The notes beneath the pieces were generated by a model, which saw only the letters and a list, made by a program, of their open reading frames with translations, had not been told where the DNA came from and did not search any database. Made by a program: the position numbers and the translations under genes. Below, in pieces: positions 8,802 through 18,083 of a DNA stretch of 64,000 nucleotides. Source of the stretch: Clostridium_AT stratigraminis (lineage in GTDB: Bacteria; Bacillota; Clostridia; Clostridiales; Clostridiaceae); assembly GCF_045310675.1 (NCBI RefSeq), contig NZ_JBJHZZ010000005.1, positions 1 through 64,000 of the forward strand, written 5' to 3'. Numbering within the stretch: the first letter of the stretch is position 1; each line of letters starts with the position of its first letter.

Positions 8802-9299
8802 TCAGCTAGGTACTTTAACTTCAATTCTTAGTAGTTCTAAAGCCTTATGCAGCTTATTCTTTACTTGAGATGTACTTATTTCTAATATTTCACCAACTTC
8901 TTCTATTGTATATCCTTGAAAATACTTTAAAACTATTATAGATTTAAGCTCTGGGGGTAGTGTATCCAATGCTTCATATAAATCTTCATATTGCCTATCA
9001 TAGTGTGATGCCTCAATTGATTCTATTTTGTCTACAAGAACTAACTTTGAATTCTTTCTAATATAGTCAATAGCTGAATTTGCAATGATACGCTTTATCC
9101 ATCTATCGATTAACTCTACGTCTTTAACAGTGTGCAAATTATTATAAGCTTTCAAAATGCTTTCTTGGAGTATATCTAAAGCATCATTGCTATCTTTGAC
9201 ATACATATAAGCTAGCCTATAAAAACTGCTATTTTCAGTTAGTATTATTTCTTCAAAGACCTTTTCTAATTTTCTTTGTTTGGGAGTTTTTATAATCAA
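8802..9299 (-). CDS. ECF-type RNA polymerase sigma factor
   Basis: Short sigma-70 family protein of about 165 residues with region 2 (YRLAYMYVKDSNDALDILQESILKAY) and region 4 (LPPELKSIIVLKYFQGYTIEEVGEILEIS), typical of ECF sigma factors. The TTG at 9299 is placed about 6 bases after GGGTGAG and is a better start than the GTG at 9308, which overlaps that box. It is the second gene of a minus-strand pair, 17 bases after the DUF4179 protein gene, its likely anti-sigma factor. The usual order in such pairs is sigma first, so this one is reversed. The terminator at 8669-8708 closes the unit. Confidence 0.85.
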   Translation of the reverse strand: MIIKTPKQRKLEKVFEEIILTENSSFYRLAYMYVKDSNDALDILQESILKAYNNLHTVKDVELIDRWIKRIIANSAIDYIRKNSKLVLVDKIESIEASHYDRQYEDLYEALDTLPPELKSIIVLKYFQGYTIEEVGEILEISTSQVKNKLHKALELLRIEVKVPS

Positions 9300-9325
9300 A
9301 ATTCTCACCCTTTTCTACACTACTT

Positions 9326-10621
9326 TTAATCCCCTAATTTCAAATCAAACCCATCAGTTTTCATGCAATCTGCTTCTGTTACTTTCAATATAATATCCTC
9401 GCTAGGAATGTTTTTAAATTTTAATACTTCTTTTCCATTAGAGGAGTTAATTGTAATGCTGTCAATTATTATATTTTTGCCAGTTTTACTATTTGCTTGG
9501 AAATCAAAATTAACAGCACCTTTTGTTGTGTTTAGTGTAATAGTATTGCCTTCCATTCCTGCAAACTCTACTCCCAAATTATTTGGATTAGCTAGCTTTT
9601 TCTTTACATCAAGTGTAATATATTTATCCTTCTTGTTTAAATATTTAATTCCATCACATTTAAAAGTTAAATCTCTATTATTTGTTATTCCGCCCTCTAA
9701 CTCCATTACAATATTGTTGTTTACTGCAAAGTTTTGAATATTATAAGGGTAGTCAAATTCTTCCCCATTTTTATCTACTAGTCTAGGAGATTCAACATTT
9801 ATAAGTTCATAGTCATTACTAAGTAATTCACAATAAACATTACTTCGGGATTCAGATAACGTAATCTTATCAATTTTAAAGGTACCAATTTTGCTTTTGA
9901 ATTCCTTATTTTTGTAAGATAAAACATTTAAATCTTCTTTATATACTGTGTTATTTAATGATATGGGAATACTTAAAGTAGTCAGTTTGCTTTGGGCTAA
10001 TTTTACCTTTAAGGCTTTCAAAGTTTCTTCACTTAAGTTAGTAGTGGGTACATGGAACAATGGGTCATCTTTATAAACCTGAACATCCATGATAAAATCT
10101 TTGACTAATTTATCAATAGATATGTCTAAATTATTATTATCTTCATTCATGTTTACCACTGACCATGGAAGATACTTATTATTGTCTCTTGTTCTGAAAT
10201 TGATTTCTCTAACAAATAAACCTTTACCTGTGAAGTTGTAGCCAATCCAAAGCTTTGAATTATCTCCTACAATACTGTTCACAGTAAAGCTTGCCCCTTT
10301 ATCAGTAGCTGTTAAGTTAAGCTGCTGAAACCTATTGCTATTAACTAAATTGTTGAAACCTTTGTCGTGGTATATTAGCTGCACCAAGTTTTTTAATATT
10401 GGCACATCATTCAAAGCATATGCTAAGTTTGGTGATGAATTGACTATTAATATAAATACTACTAATGCGGCTGAAAATCCTCCAATTATTTTTATAATGG
10501 GTCTGTTTTTTCTTGAATTTTTAGCCTTTTTAAGCGTTCTAAACAAACTTAATTCAATATCATCAGGTATTGGTATATTATCATATTTCTTTTTGCCGTC
10601 GTTTATAAAGTTATCACTCAT
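9326..10621 (-). CDS. DUF4179 membrane protein, probable anti-sigma factor
   Basis: This 431-residue protein has a short cytoplasmic N-terminus containing IPIPDDIELSLFRTLKKAK, the typical opening of DUF4179 proteins paired with ECF sigma factors. One membrane helix follows (about 45-62), then a large extracytoplasmic part with the ALNDVPILKNLVQLI segment. The role as an anti-sigma that holds the adjacent ECF factor at the membrane is known for this architecture and inferred here. It is transcribed before its sigma gene, an inverted order. ATG at 10621 follows GGGAGG. Confidence 0.8.
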   Translation of the reverse strand: MSDNFINDGKKKYDNIPIPDDIELSLFRTLKKAKNSRKNRPIIKIIGGFSAALVVFILIVNSSPNLAYALNDVPILKNLVQLIYHDKGFNNLVNSNRFQQLNLTATDKGASFTVNSIVGDNSKLWIGYNFTGKGLFVREINFRTRDNNKYLPWSVVNMNEDNNNLDISIDKLVKDFIMDVQVYKDDPLFHVPTTNLSEETLKALKVKLAQSKLTTLSIPISLNNTVYKEDLNVLSYKNKEFKSKIGTFKIDKITLSESRSNVYCELLSNDYELINVESPRLVDKNGEEFDYPYNIQNFAVNNNIVMELEGGITNNRDLTFKCDGIKYLNKKDKYITLDVKKKLANPNNLGVEFAGMEGNTITLNTTKGAVNFDFQANSKTGKNIIIDSITINSSNGKEVLKFKNIPSEDIILKVTEADCMKTDGFDLKLGD

Positions 10622-11102
10622 AAAAACCTCCCATATTATGTTAAAATTGTGCTTTCATATAGATAGACTTTTTATGTTAGTATTTTGTTTAAAGTGATAA
10701 AAATATTTATTTTGATAATTTGCATCTTTTCGCAGATTACAGGTGTACAAAAAACGAAATTGTTAAGAGTAAAAATTCAAATCGCATTCTAGAAACTACT
10801 GCTTGTAAATCAGAAAATAATATAAGAGAAATTGATCAACAATCATTAAATAAGAATGATATAAAAATTTCTATAATGGTTTATATAGAGGTTTAAGGAA
10901 TTAAGAAAATAATCTTCTAGTATGATATAATAGTAAGATTAAACGTAGCTATTTAAATATATAAATATTTAAATATTTACTGACTCTATAAGGGTTCAGC
11001 GTGGGTTCTATAAACTGAAACTGGTGAATTACTAAACCATAAATTATTTTGTGAATGGTAGAGGTAAGCCAGAACACTTGAGAAAAAATTGGGGGCGTTA
11101 AA
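10622..11102. other. Divergent intergenic region, no gene seen
   Basis: These 480 bases separate the minus-strand anti-sigma gene from the plus-strand GGDEF gene and must contain both promoters. TATAAT at 10926-10931 is a possible -10 box for the GGDEF gene, but its -35 partner is poor. No ORF, repeat or riboswitch was recognised. Confidence 0.4.
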
Positions 11103-11993
11103 ATGGACAACCATTTAAAATCATTAATTGACAATTTATCAATGTTAGAAAAATTATATAATGTCATAAGAATAGTAGACCCTTTAACGAAAAAAACGGT
11201 ATGTTATGATAAAACTAAAATTAAAGTTTTAAATAATAATTGCTATGATTTTTGGAAAGTTAAAGATTATTGCCCTAATTGTATTTCTATGAGGGCATAT
11301 AATGAAGATGATACTTTTGTAAAAATTGAATATAACAAAGAAAAAATTTATATGGTAATGGCATCACCTATAATTATAGAGAATAAGAAATATGTTTTTG
11401 AAATGTTAAAAGATGTAACAGATACAGGTATCATAGAAAATTTTCATGAGAAAACAAGTGCGGAAATTCAGCTTTATATAAATGAAATGAATGATAAGAT
11501 TATCAAAGATGAATTAACTGGAATAAATAATAGACGTTTTATTGATGAAAGATTACCAATAGATATCTTAAAAAGTTCATCCTTAAAATCTCCACTATCA
11601 TTAATAATGGCAGATATAGATTTTTTTAAATCTATAAATAGTAACTATGGACATTTGGTAGGAGACTCTATATTGGTTCAATTCGCTTCATTAATTAAGA
11701 ATTCAATAAGAAAAGATATTGATTGGGTGGCAAGGTATGGAGGAGAGGAATTTATTATTGTTTTAGGCAACACAGATAATAATACTGCTTTTCAAATATC
11801 TGAAAAAATCAGAAAAAAGGTTGAAGAAAAAGTTTTTCAATGTGAAGATAACAAGATTAAGATTACATCAAGTTTTGGTATATATACATTGGATGAAAAA
11901 AGCCTTGATATTAATATAAAAAGTATGATAAATTATGCAGATGAAAAACTGTATAAAGCCAAACAAAAGGGGAGAAATAAGACCATAAAATAG
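11103..11993 (+). CDS. Diguanylate cyclase with an N-terminal cysteine-containing sensor
   Basis: The C-terminal half (about 135-296) is a GGDEF domain with intact active site RYGGEEF and substrate-side motif DELTGINNRRF. It should make c-di-GMP from two GTP. The product-inhibition I-site position reads KDID rather than RxxD, so feedback inhibition may be weak. The first 130 residues form a soluble PAS-like domain with cysteines in VCYDKTK and DYCPNCIS. It has no membrane segment. A CPNC pair might sense redox state or bind metal (inference). ATG at 11103 follows GGGGGCG. The gene is single, with a strong terminator 80 bases after the stop, between the sigma pair and a chemoreceptor. Confidence 0.88.
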   Translation: MDNHLKSLIDNLSMLEKLYNVIRIVDPLTKKTVCYDKTKIKVLNNNCYDFWKVKDYCPNCISMRAYNEDDTFVKIEYNKEKIYMVMASPIIIENKKYVFEMLKDVTDTGIIENFHEKTSAEIQLYINEMNDKIIKDELTGINNRRFIDERLPIDILKSSSLKSPLSLIMADIDFFKSINSNYGHLVGDSILVQFASLIKNSIRKDIDWVARYGGEEFIIVLGNTDNNTAFQISEKIRKKVEEKVFQCEDNKIKITSSFGIYTLDEKSLDINIKSMINYADEKLYKAKQKGRNKTIK

Positions 11994-12411
11994 GAGATGG
12001 GTATTAAATAATATCTATTAATATTGGTTAATAAATTTATAACTTATAAAGTATTGATACTGTAATTTGAAAAATATCTATAATAACGAAGCAGTTATTA
12101 TAGATATTTTTTTCATGATTAAATCATTTTATAACATAACATATGACTTGGACTAGCACTAACTCTTTCTGCTTAACTTAGAAGTTCCTGGCTTTTTTAT
12201 AGTTGGAAGATTTGTAGTTCAACTATATGGGAAAAGTTATTGCTTAGCATTATTTATTAAAAACAAAAGGAGCAATGCATTATGTGAATGAGAATAAAGT
12301 AGAATTTTGGCATGATTGTTAAAAATTTATTAAATGTTACAAATATTCTTGTAAAATTTGTAGAAGTATGTAATATTCTTAGTAAGTGTGACAAATTTAG
12401 GGGGGATGACA
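11994..12411. other. Intergenic region between the GGDEF gene and the chemoreceptor gene
   Basis: It contains the GGDEF gene terminator (12071-12115) and the unidentified promoter of the chemoreceptor gene. No flagellar-type sigma box (TAAA-N15-GCCGATAA) could be found. No ORF was seen. Confidence 0.4.
12071..12115 (+). terminator. Terminator of the GGDEF gene
   Basis: A perfect 17-bp stem (12071-12087 with 12094-12110) has a six-base loop and is followed by TTTTTT. Confidence 0.9.
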
Positions 12412-14121
12412 ATGAAATGGTTTAATAATTTAAAAATTAGGCAAAGACTTACTGCTTGCTTCATTTTAGTAGCACTATTAATAGGTGTAGTTGGTTTTAT
12501 TGGAATACAAAATGTAAATAAAATAGGCTCTGCTGCACAATCTATGCATAATAATGACCTTACTTCTATTCAATACCTAATGACAATAAAACAGAATCTT
12601 TCAGATATTCGTGCTGATTTATTAAAACTTGTATACCAACAGCAAGAGAATCAGAAGGAAGCATTAATAAAGGATATTGATACTTTAACTGAAAAAGATA
12701 ATACACTTATAGGTGAGTATGAAAAATTAGTTAGTAACCAAGATAATAAACCCCTTGAACAGTTCAAAACGGATTTGGAGGCTTACAGAACTGTTCGTAA
12801 TAAAGAAATAACTTATGTTAATGAGAACAACTATAAAGATGCAAATTCTTATTTTTCTAACGTTACGGATAGTAGAACAAAAGCATTTACAGACCTAGAT
12901 AAACTTATAGGAATAAGTACCAGTCAGGCAGATGCTGCTGATAATTCCAATGACTCTATTATTAGTAAAACAGTATATATCTCAACAATTATAACTGCTT
13001 TTGGTTTGCTTCTAGCAATAATCTTAGGGTGGTTAGTTTCTAGCAGGATATCCAGACAAGTAGGTAAAGTTTTAGTATTTGCAAAGGGGCTTGGAGATGG
13101 TGACTTAACAAGCACAATAAATATTGACACTAAAGATGAAATAGGAAATCTTGCCATGGCATTGAACGACGCATGTAGTAATGTAAAACAGTTGATATCT
13201 GAAATAATAAGAAGTGCAGAAGATATAAGCTCTACAAGCGAAGAATTATCTGCCACTACCGAAGAAATTTCATCCCAAATGGAAGCAGTAAATGAGTCTA
13301 CTGAGCAAATTTCTAGAGGATCTCAAGATTTGAGTGCTACAACAGAAGAAGTTAGTGCTTCCTCAGAAGAAATAGGATCTAATACAGATGAACTTTCAAA
13401 TAGAGCAGATATTGCAGCCGTTTCTGCGAGAGAAATTAAAAACCGTGCTGTTGATGTAAAAACAAAGGCTGTAGGAAATATAGAGGATGCCAATATTGTT
13501 TATGAGGAGAAACAGTCAAGTATTATTAAAGCAATAGAAGATGGCAAGGTAGTTGAAGAAGTCAGAACAATGGCTGATTCAATAGCCAGCATAGCATCAC
13601 AAACTAATTTACTTGCATTAAACGCTGCAATAGAAGCTGCAAGGGCAGGTGAACAAGGGAGAGGTTTTGCTGTAGTTGCAGAAGAAGTTAGAAAACTCGC
13701 TGAACAATCCTCACAGGCTGTCATTAGTATTCAAGGTATGGTAGTGCAGGTGCAAGCTGCATTTGAAAACCTTTCACGTAGCGGACAAGATGTATTAAAC
13801 TATATGGTAGATAGTGTAAAGCCTAGTTTCCAATTGCTTTTAGACACAGGTATACAATATGAAAAGGATGCTGAGTTTATTAATAATATGGCAGGTGAAA
13901 TTGCTTTATCATCAAAGCAAATGCGGGAAGTAGTTGAACAGGTAAGTAATGCTATGCAGAATGTATCTGCAACGGCTGAAGAATCAGCAGCTGGTTCAGA
14001 AGAGATTTTAAGCAGTATTAATGAAGTAACTTTTGCCATTAACAATGTTTCTAAATCCGCTCAAAGACAGACTGAACTTGCTCAAAGCCTTAACGAAATG
14101 GTTCAGCAATTTAAAATATAA
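12412..14121 (+). CDS. Methyl-accepting chemotaxis protein
   Basis: Membrane chemoreceptor of 569 residues. It has a first membrane helix (about 11-31), an extracellular four-helix-bundle-type sensor (about 35-180) and a second helix (about 185-206). A HAMP domain with DEIGNLAMALNDA and a long cytoplasmic signalling coiled coil follow. The conserved tip around SIASQTNLLALNAAIEAARA and GRGFAVVAEEVRKLAEQS contacts CheA/CheW. It ends in VQQFKI with no CheR-docking pentapeptide. ATG at 12412 is chosen because AGGGGGG lies 6-8 bases upstream. The GTG 24 bases earlier lies before that box and lacks one. No che genes are nearby, so it is an orphan receptor. The ligand is unknown. Confidence 0.93.
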   Translation: MKWFNNLKIRQRLTACFILVALLIGVVGFIGIQNVNKIGSAAQSMHNNDLTSIQYLMTIKQNLSDIRADLLKLVYQQQENQKEALIKDIDTLTEKDNTLIGEYEKLVSNQDNKPLEQFKTDLEAYRTVRNKEITYVNENNYKDANSYFSNVTDSRTKAFTDLDKLIGISTSQADAADNSNDSIISKTVYISTIITAFGLLLAIILGWLVSSRISRQVGKVLVFAKGLGDGDLTSTINIDTKDEIGNLAMALNDACSNVKQLISEIIRSAEDISSTSEELSATTEEISSQMEAVNESTEQISRGSQDLSATTEEVSASSEEIGSNTDELSNRADIAAVSAREIKNRAVDVKTKAVGNIEDANIVYEEKQSSIIKAIEDGKVVEEVRTMADSIASIASQTNLLALNAAIEAARAGEQGRGFAVVAEEVRKLAEQSSQAVISIQGMVVQVQAAFENLSRSGQDVLNYMVDSVKPSFQLLLDTGIQYEKDAEFINNMAGEIALSSKQMREVVEQVSNAMQNVSATAEESAAGSEEILSSINEVTFAINNVSKSAQRQTELAQSLNEMVQQFKI

Positions 14122-14233
14122 TAATAATTTCTAAAAATAAATAGTAAATATTAGATTATAACTAATGTTTATAAAAGAGCTTGCGGAAAAGAAGGGCCTT
14201 TAAGTAGTTTAAGTTATTGAAGAATTAGTTTTT

Positions 14234-14270
14234 CACCAGTTATATGATATTTTGTATGGCTGGTGTTTTT
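14234..14270 (+). terminator. Terminator of the chemoreceptor gene
   Basis: CACCAG (14234-14239) pairs with CTGGTG (14260-14265), with inner G-T pairs, followed by TTTTT. Confidence 0.75.
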
Positions 14271-14403
14271 CATTTAATAAATCATATTGGATTTATGTAA
14301 TTTTTAAATATAAAGAAGAATCATAATTAGTAATAGAATAACAATTTTTGATACAGACTAGAGTTGTAATATTATATGTAGATTTTATTTAGGAGTGAAT
14401 ACT

Positions 14404-15747
14404 TTGAAGCAGAAAGATTGCATTAATAATAACGTATCAAAAAGTGGTTTGAATGCTTATAGTTTAGCAGGTATAGGGATTGGAGGAATAATCGGAGCAG
14501 GGTTTTTTCTTGGTTCAAGTTTGGCGATAAATCAAGCAGGTCCTTCAGTTGTATTAGCTTTTTTATTTGGCGGCTTAATTATGTCACAGGTACTTGGAGC
14601 TATGACAAGTATAAGTATAAATAGGCCTGTTCAGGGTTCTTTTCGAGTTTATACAGAGCTATTCTTAGGCAGGTTTATGGGTTTTTTATTGGGATGGATA
14701 ATATTTGTTTCGGGAATATTATCCTTAGGTTCTGAAGCAATTGCTGCAGGGGTATTTATAAGTTATTGGATACCTAGAGTTTCATCTGCCCTGTTTGCTA
14801 TTATTGCAATAATTATAGTAATAGGGATAAATGCACTTGGAACTAAATATTTTGGATTTATAGAGTCTGTAATGTCTTTTATAAAAATTGCAGTATTGGT
14901 TATGTTTATTCTATTAGGTACATTTATAATTATTAAAAATGGTATTACTATAAAGCAGAATCCATTTAGTAGTTATAACGCATTTTTCCCAAATAGAATA
15001 TCGGGTTTCTTACAATCCATGTTAATAGTTGTGTTCACATATAGTGGTATAAGTACAGTTGCCATGGCAACTTCTGAGGTAAGAAGACCTTGTCTAGAAA
15101 TACCTAAAGCCACAGTAATTTTAACCTTAGGTACTGTATCATTATATATTATATCTATGCTTATTATCGTTAATATTGTTGATTGGAGTTCAATTAATAC
15201 AAATATTTCTCCCTTCGTTCAAGGATTTAACAATATGGGTTATGGATGGGCCTCATCATTGATTAATGGTGTTATATTAATAGCTACATTTTCTGTAATG
15301 ATAGGAAGTTTTTATGGGTGTGTGCAAATGCTTGTTTCACTTTCAAAAGCACAGGAAGCTCCAAAGATTTTTAAGGGTGCTACTGAAAGAGAATTTTATA
15401 AGTATTCATGGGTTGCATCAGGCACTATTTCAATATTGGTAGTTCTCATGGCATTTGCACTTGGAACAAAGCTTTTTAATTATTTAATATCTTCATCATC
15501 CTATTTTTCTTTCTTTAATTGGGTTGTAAATTTAATAACTTATCTTGTTTGGATAAGGAAGAGAGAAAAAAGTGAAATATATGATTCTCCTCTTATTAAG
15601 GGAAGGTTAGGAGCCATTATAACAATCATAGTTATAATTACCTTACTTGTTATAAGCTTAGGAGTAAGTGATTTCAGAATTGGATTTTATATGGCTCTTG
15701 GTATTTCATTTATTATTTCTGTTATGTATAAATTAATAAAATTTTAG
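14404..15747 (+). CDS. Amino acid permease, APC superfamily
   Basis: A 447-residue integral membrane protein with about twelve helices. The N-terminal signature GIGIGGIIGAGFFLGSS matches helix 1 of APC amino acid permeases, and the helix 6-like region FTYSGISTVAMATSEV follows the family pattern. It should import an amino acid by proton symport, but the specificity is not evident. The TTG at 14404 is preferred because AGGAG (14391-14395) is 8 bases before it and overlaps the alternative GTG at 14395. Single gene, flanked by terminators on both sides. Confidence 0.85.
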   Translation: MKQKDCINNNVSKSGLNAYSLAGIGIGGIIGAGFFLGSSLAINQAGPSVVLAFLFGGLIMSQVLGAMTSISINRPVQGSFRVYTELFLGRFMGFLLGWIIFVSGILSLGSEAIAAGVFISYWIPRVSSALFAIIAIIIVIGINALGTKYFGFIESVMSFIKIAVLVMFILLGTFIIIKNGITIKQNPFSSYNAFFPNRISGFLQSMLIVVFTYSGISTVAMATSEVRRPCLEIPKATVILTLGTVSLYIISMLIIVNIVDWSSINTNISPFVQGFNNMGYGWASSLINGVILIATFSVMIGSFYGCVQMLVSLSKAQEAPKIFKGATEREFYKYSWVASGTISILVVLMAFALGTKLFNYLISSSSYFSFFNWVVNLITYLVWIRKREKSEIYDSPLIKGRLGAIITIIVIITLLVISLGVSDFRIGFYMALGISFIISVMYKLIKF

Positions 15748-15771
15748 TATAATAAGGAAAACTATTAATTA

Positions 15772-15810
15772 AAGTCCATATGAGAGTATATTATCTATGG
15801 ACTTCTTTCT
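15772..15810 (+). terminator. Terminator of the amino acid permease gene
   Basis: AAGTCCATA (15772-15780) pairs with TATGGACTT (15796-15804), followed by a T-rich tail. Confidence 0.75.
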
Positions 15811-15942
15811 ATTAATATACATAGATTACTAAATGACAAAATTTATTTAAGAATATATATTAATATTGACATGTTAAATTAAAAAGGAATATACTAATGA
15901 CATAAGGATTTAATTATATAGTTATATAGCGTGGAGGAAATT

Positions 15943-16236
15943 ATGAATCATGAAGAAATAAGTGTTAGAATTTTTAAAGCCTTAGGACATCCCGTAAGGT
16001 ATAAAATAGTTAAGTTTTTATATAATGGGCCAAAGTGTGTCTGCAAATTAAATGAAAATATAGAGTTTAGTCAAGCTAATTTGTCTCAGCATCTAAAAAT
16101 ACTTAAAGAGGCTGGTGTATTGTCATCTGAAAAAGTAGGAATGGAAACTCATTATAGAATTAGTAGTGAAGAAATAAAAAATATTATAGATAGTGTGGAT
16201 AAGCTTGTTATAAGTTACTTTGGTAATTCTAAATAA
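15943..16236 (+). CDS. ArsR-family transcriptional repressor
   Basis: This 97-residue winged-helix regulator has the ArsR/SmtB fold: FKALGHPVRYKIVKFL, then a recognition helix in SQANLSQHLKILKEAGVL. Cys32 and Cys34 in KCVCKL correspond to the CVC metalloid-binding motif of ArsR proteins, so As(III) or Sb(III) sensing is plausible. ATG at 15943 follows GGAGG; the GTG at 15931 overlaps that box. It heads a cluster with a CxxC redox protein, a COG0701 permease and a NifX-like protein. It probably represses the cluster from its own promoter, but I could not define an operator. Confidence 0.88.
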   Translation: MNHEEISVRIFKALGHPVRYKIVKFLYNGPKCVCKLNENIEFSQANLSQHLKILKEAGVLSSEKVGMETHYRISSEEIKNIIDSVDKLVISYFGNSK

Positions 16237-16271
16237 AATATTCTAAAATAAATTTTGGAGGAATAGATATT

Positions 16272-16511
16272 ATGCAAATTAAAATTTTAGGAACAGGATG
16301 CTCAAATTGCAAGAAGCTTGAAGCAAATGCTAAGGAAGCTGTTAAAGAACTCAACCTAGAAGTTAAAATTGTAAAGGTAGAGGATATTAAAGATATAATG
16401 AAATATGGAGTTATGAGAACACCAGCTTTAGTTATTAATGAAAAAGTAAAGATGTATGGTAAAGTTTCTACTGTTTCTGATATTAAGAAATATATTAGCG
16501 AAGAACAATAA
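16272..16511 (+). CDS. Small thioredoxin-like redox protein (TM0996/MTH895 family)
   Basis: A 79-residue thioredoxin-fold protein with the CxxC motif GCSNC (Cys10, Cys13) and the cis-proline region MRTPALVINEKV. This small family is often found next to ArsR regulators and COG0701 permeases, as here, and may reduce or pass on the metalloid substrate (inference). ATG at 16272 follows TTGGAGG. It lies 35 bases after arsR and is likely co-transcribed with it. A hairpin after the stop may partly separate it from the permease gene. Confidence 0.85.
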   Translation: MQIKILGTGCSNCKKLEANAKEAVKELNLEVKIVKVEDIKDIMKYGVMRTPALVINEKVKMYGKVSTVSDIKKYISEEQ

Positions 16512-16517
16512 TGTAAA

Positions 16518-16562
16518 AATGGGCTTAATCCTATAATATCAGGTTATAGTCCATTATTTTTG
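16518..16562 (+). terminator. Weak terminator or processing hairpin
   Basis: An imperfect stem (ATGG...CCAT outside, CTATAA...TTATAG inside) is followed by TATTTTTG. It lies between the redox protein gene and the permease gene and may reduce read-through. Confidence 0.5.
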
Positions 16563-16614
16563 AATGCAATATAAGTATTTAATTATAAGGTTATGAAATG
16601 GATGGAGGAGTAGT

Positions 16615-17583
16615 ATGTTTACACCTATACAAATTTTTGCCGATTGGATTGTTTACAGCGTTTTAGGTATTATTAAAGAAAGTAAACTTGGAAGTGCCCT
16701 TAACTTTTTTATATTTGATACAATAAAGATTTTTATATTATTACTAATAATTGTATATGTAATTACCATTATAAGGAGCTTTTTCCCTCCAGAAAAGACA
16801 AGAAAAATTCTTGCAAAAAGTAAAGGAAGTACATTTATAGGACATATCCTCGGGGCCTTGCTTGGAATTGTTACACCATTTTGTTCATGTTCAGCAGTTC
16901 CGCTTTTTATAGGATTTGTTGAAGCTGGAGTACCTCTTGGCGTTACATTTTCCTTTTTAGTGGCTGCACCAATGGTAAATGAGGTTGCATTGGGGCTTTT
17001 ATATGGTTTATTTGGAATAAAAATAGCTATAATTTATGTTATATCTGGAGAAATTATAGCAATAGTAAGCGGCATTATAATTGGGAAATTGAAAATGGAA
17101 AAACAAGTAGAAGGGTATGTCTATGAATTACAGATGAATGCTGATGTGGAAATATTAAATCCAACTACCAAGGAAAGATTATTGGATTCATGGAATTTTA
17201 CAAAGGATCTAATAAAGAAAATATGGCTATATGTGATAATTGGTATTGCAATAGGTGGATTTATGCATGGATGGGTTCCAGCAGGAGCATTGGCTAAATA
17301 TGCAGGAAAGGGTAATCCCTTTGCAGTATTTATAGCTGTACTTATTGGAGTACCATTGTATTCTAACGCTGCTGGGGTAATACCATTAGTTAGTGAACTT
17401 ACAAGAGCCGGGGTTTCAATGGGAACTTCTCTTGCATTTATGATGGCTGTTACAGGGTTAAGCTTACCTGAGGGGATTCTTTTAAGAAGAGTTTTAAAGC
17501 CTAAATTATTAGCAGTATTCTATAGCATAGTATCTTCAGGAATTATAGTAATTGGATACATGTTTAATTTCATAATTAAATAA
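16615..17583 (+). CDS. COG0701/DUF318 permease, ArsP-like
   Basis: Membrane permease of 322 residues with about eight helices. The family motif TPFCSCSAVPLFIGF contains Cys90 and Cys92, and a matching second repeat reads IGVPLYSNAAGVIPLV. Members include ArsP, which exports trivalent organoarsenicals, and uncharacterised metal permeases. The upstream ArsR with a CVC motif and the CxxC protein support an arsenical or other soft-metal substrate, but the exact one is unproven. ATG at 16615 follows GGAGGAG. The NifX-like gene follows 40 bases later. Confidence 0.85.
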   Translation: MFTPIQIFADWIVYSVLGIIKESKLGSALNFFIFDTIKIFILLLIIVYVITIIRSFFPPEKTRKILAKSKGSTFIGHILGALLGIVTPFCSCSAVPLFIGFVEAGVPLGVTFSFLVAAPMVNEVALGLLYGLFGIKIAIIYVISGEIIAIVSGIIIGKLKMEKQVEGYVYELQMNADVEILNPTTKERLLDSWNFTKDLIKKIWLYVIIGIAIGGFMHGWVPAGALAKYAGKGNPFAVFIAVLIGVPLYSNAAGVIPLVSELTRAGVSMGTSLAFMMAVTGLSLPEGILLRRVLKPKLLAVFYSIVSSGIIVIGYMFNFIIK

Positions 17584-17622
17584 ACATATAAAGAAAATAT
17601 AAAAATGTGGAGGTAGGATAAT

Positions 17623-17979
17623 ATGAAAATTGCAGTACCTAATAATGGAAATATGGTTAATCAACACTTTGGAATGAGTAAAAGCTTTACTATAGTTTCA
17701 GTAGAGAATGAAATAGTTACAAAGGTGGAAGAAATCTCTACTGAGCAATTTCAACATGAACATGAAGGTTTGGCAAATCTGCTTAAACAGCACGGAGTAG
17801 ATGTTGTTATAACAGGAGGAATAGGGCAAGGGGCAATTAATGGCTTAAAGATAAATGGGTTACAGGTAATAAGAGGTGCCTCAGGAGAATATATGAAGGT
17901 TATAGAAGAATATATTAATGGAAAAATAAAAGATAAAAATATAACTTGTAATCATCATGGGGAACATCATAATCCTTAA
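17623..17979 (+). CDS. NifB/NifX-like dinitrogenase cofactor-family protein
   Basis: This 118-residue protein has the NifX/NafY fold signature: MKIAVPNNGNMVNQHFGMS at the start and DVVITGGIGQGAINGL in the middle. Proteins of this family bind iron-molybdenum cofactor precursors, but many clostridial members lie outside nitrogen-fixation loci and their role is unknown. The C-terminus ends in a histidine-rich tail (CNHHGEHHN) that could hold metal. ATG at 17623 follows GGAGG. Placement behind the ArsR/permease cluster suggests a metal-handling function (inference). Confidence 0.85.
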   Translation: MKIAVPNNGNMVNQHFGMSKSFTIVSVENEIVTKVEEISTEQFQHEHEGLANLLKQHGVDVVITGGIGQGAINGLKINGLQVIRGASGEYMKVIEEYINGKIKDKNITCNHHGEHHNP

Positions 17980-18083
17980 GAGAATAATAAAATATAAATA
18001 TACGGAATAAATTAATATCACAAATTACAGAAATAATCATAGGATAAAATGAGTAACAATTTTAAGTTATTATAGGAGGAAGT

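Noticed and set aside
9363..9737. Plus-strand ORF inside the anti-sigma gene
   Set aside because: It is a shadow of the minus-strand DUF4179 gene with no start signals and low-complexity hydrophobic text.
12280..12411. Flagellar sigma (SigD-type) promoter for the chemoreceptor gene
   Set aside because: No TAAA box at the right distance from a GCCGATAA-like box could be found.
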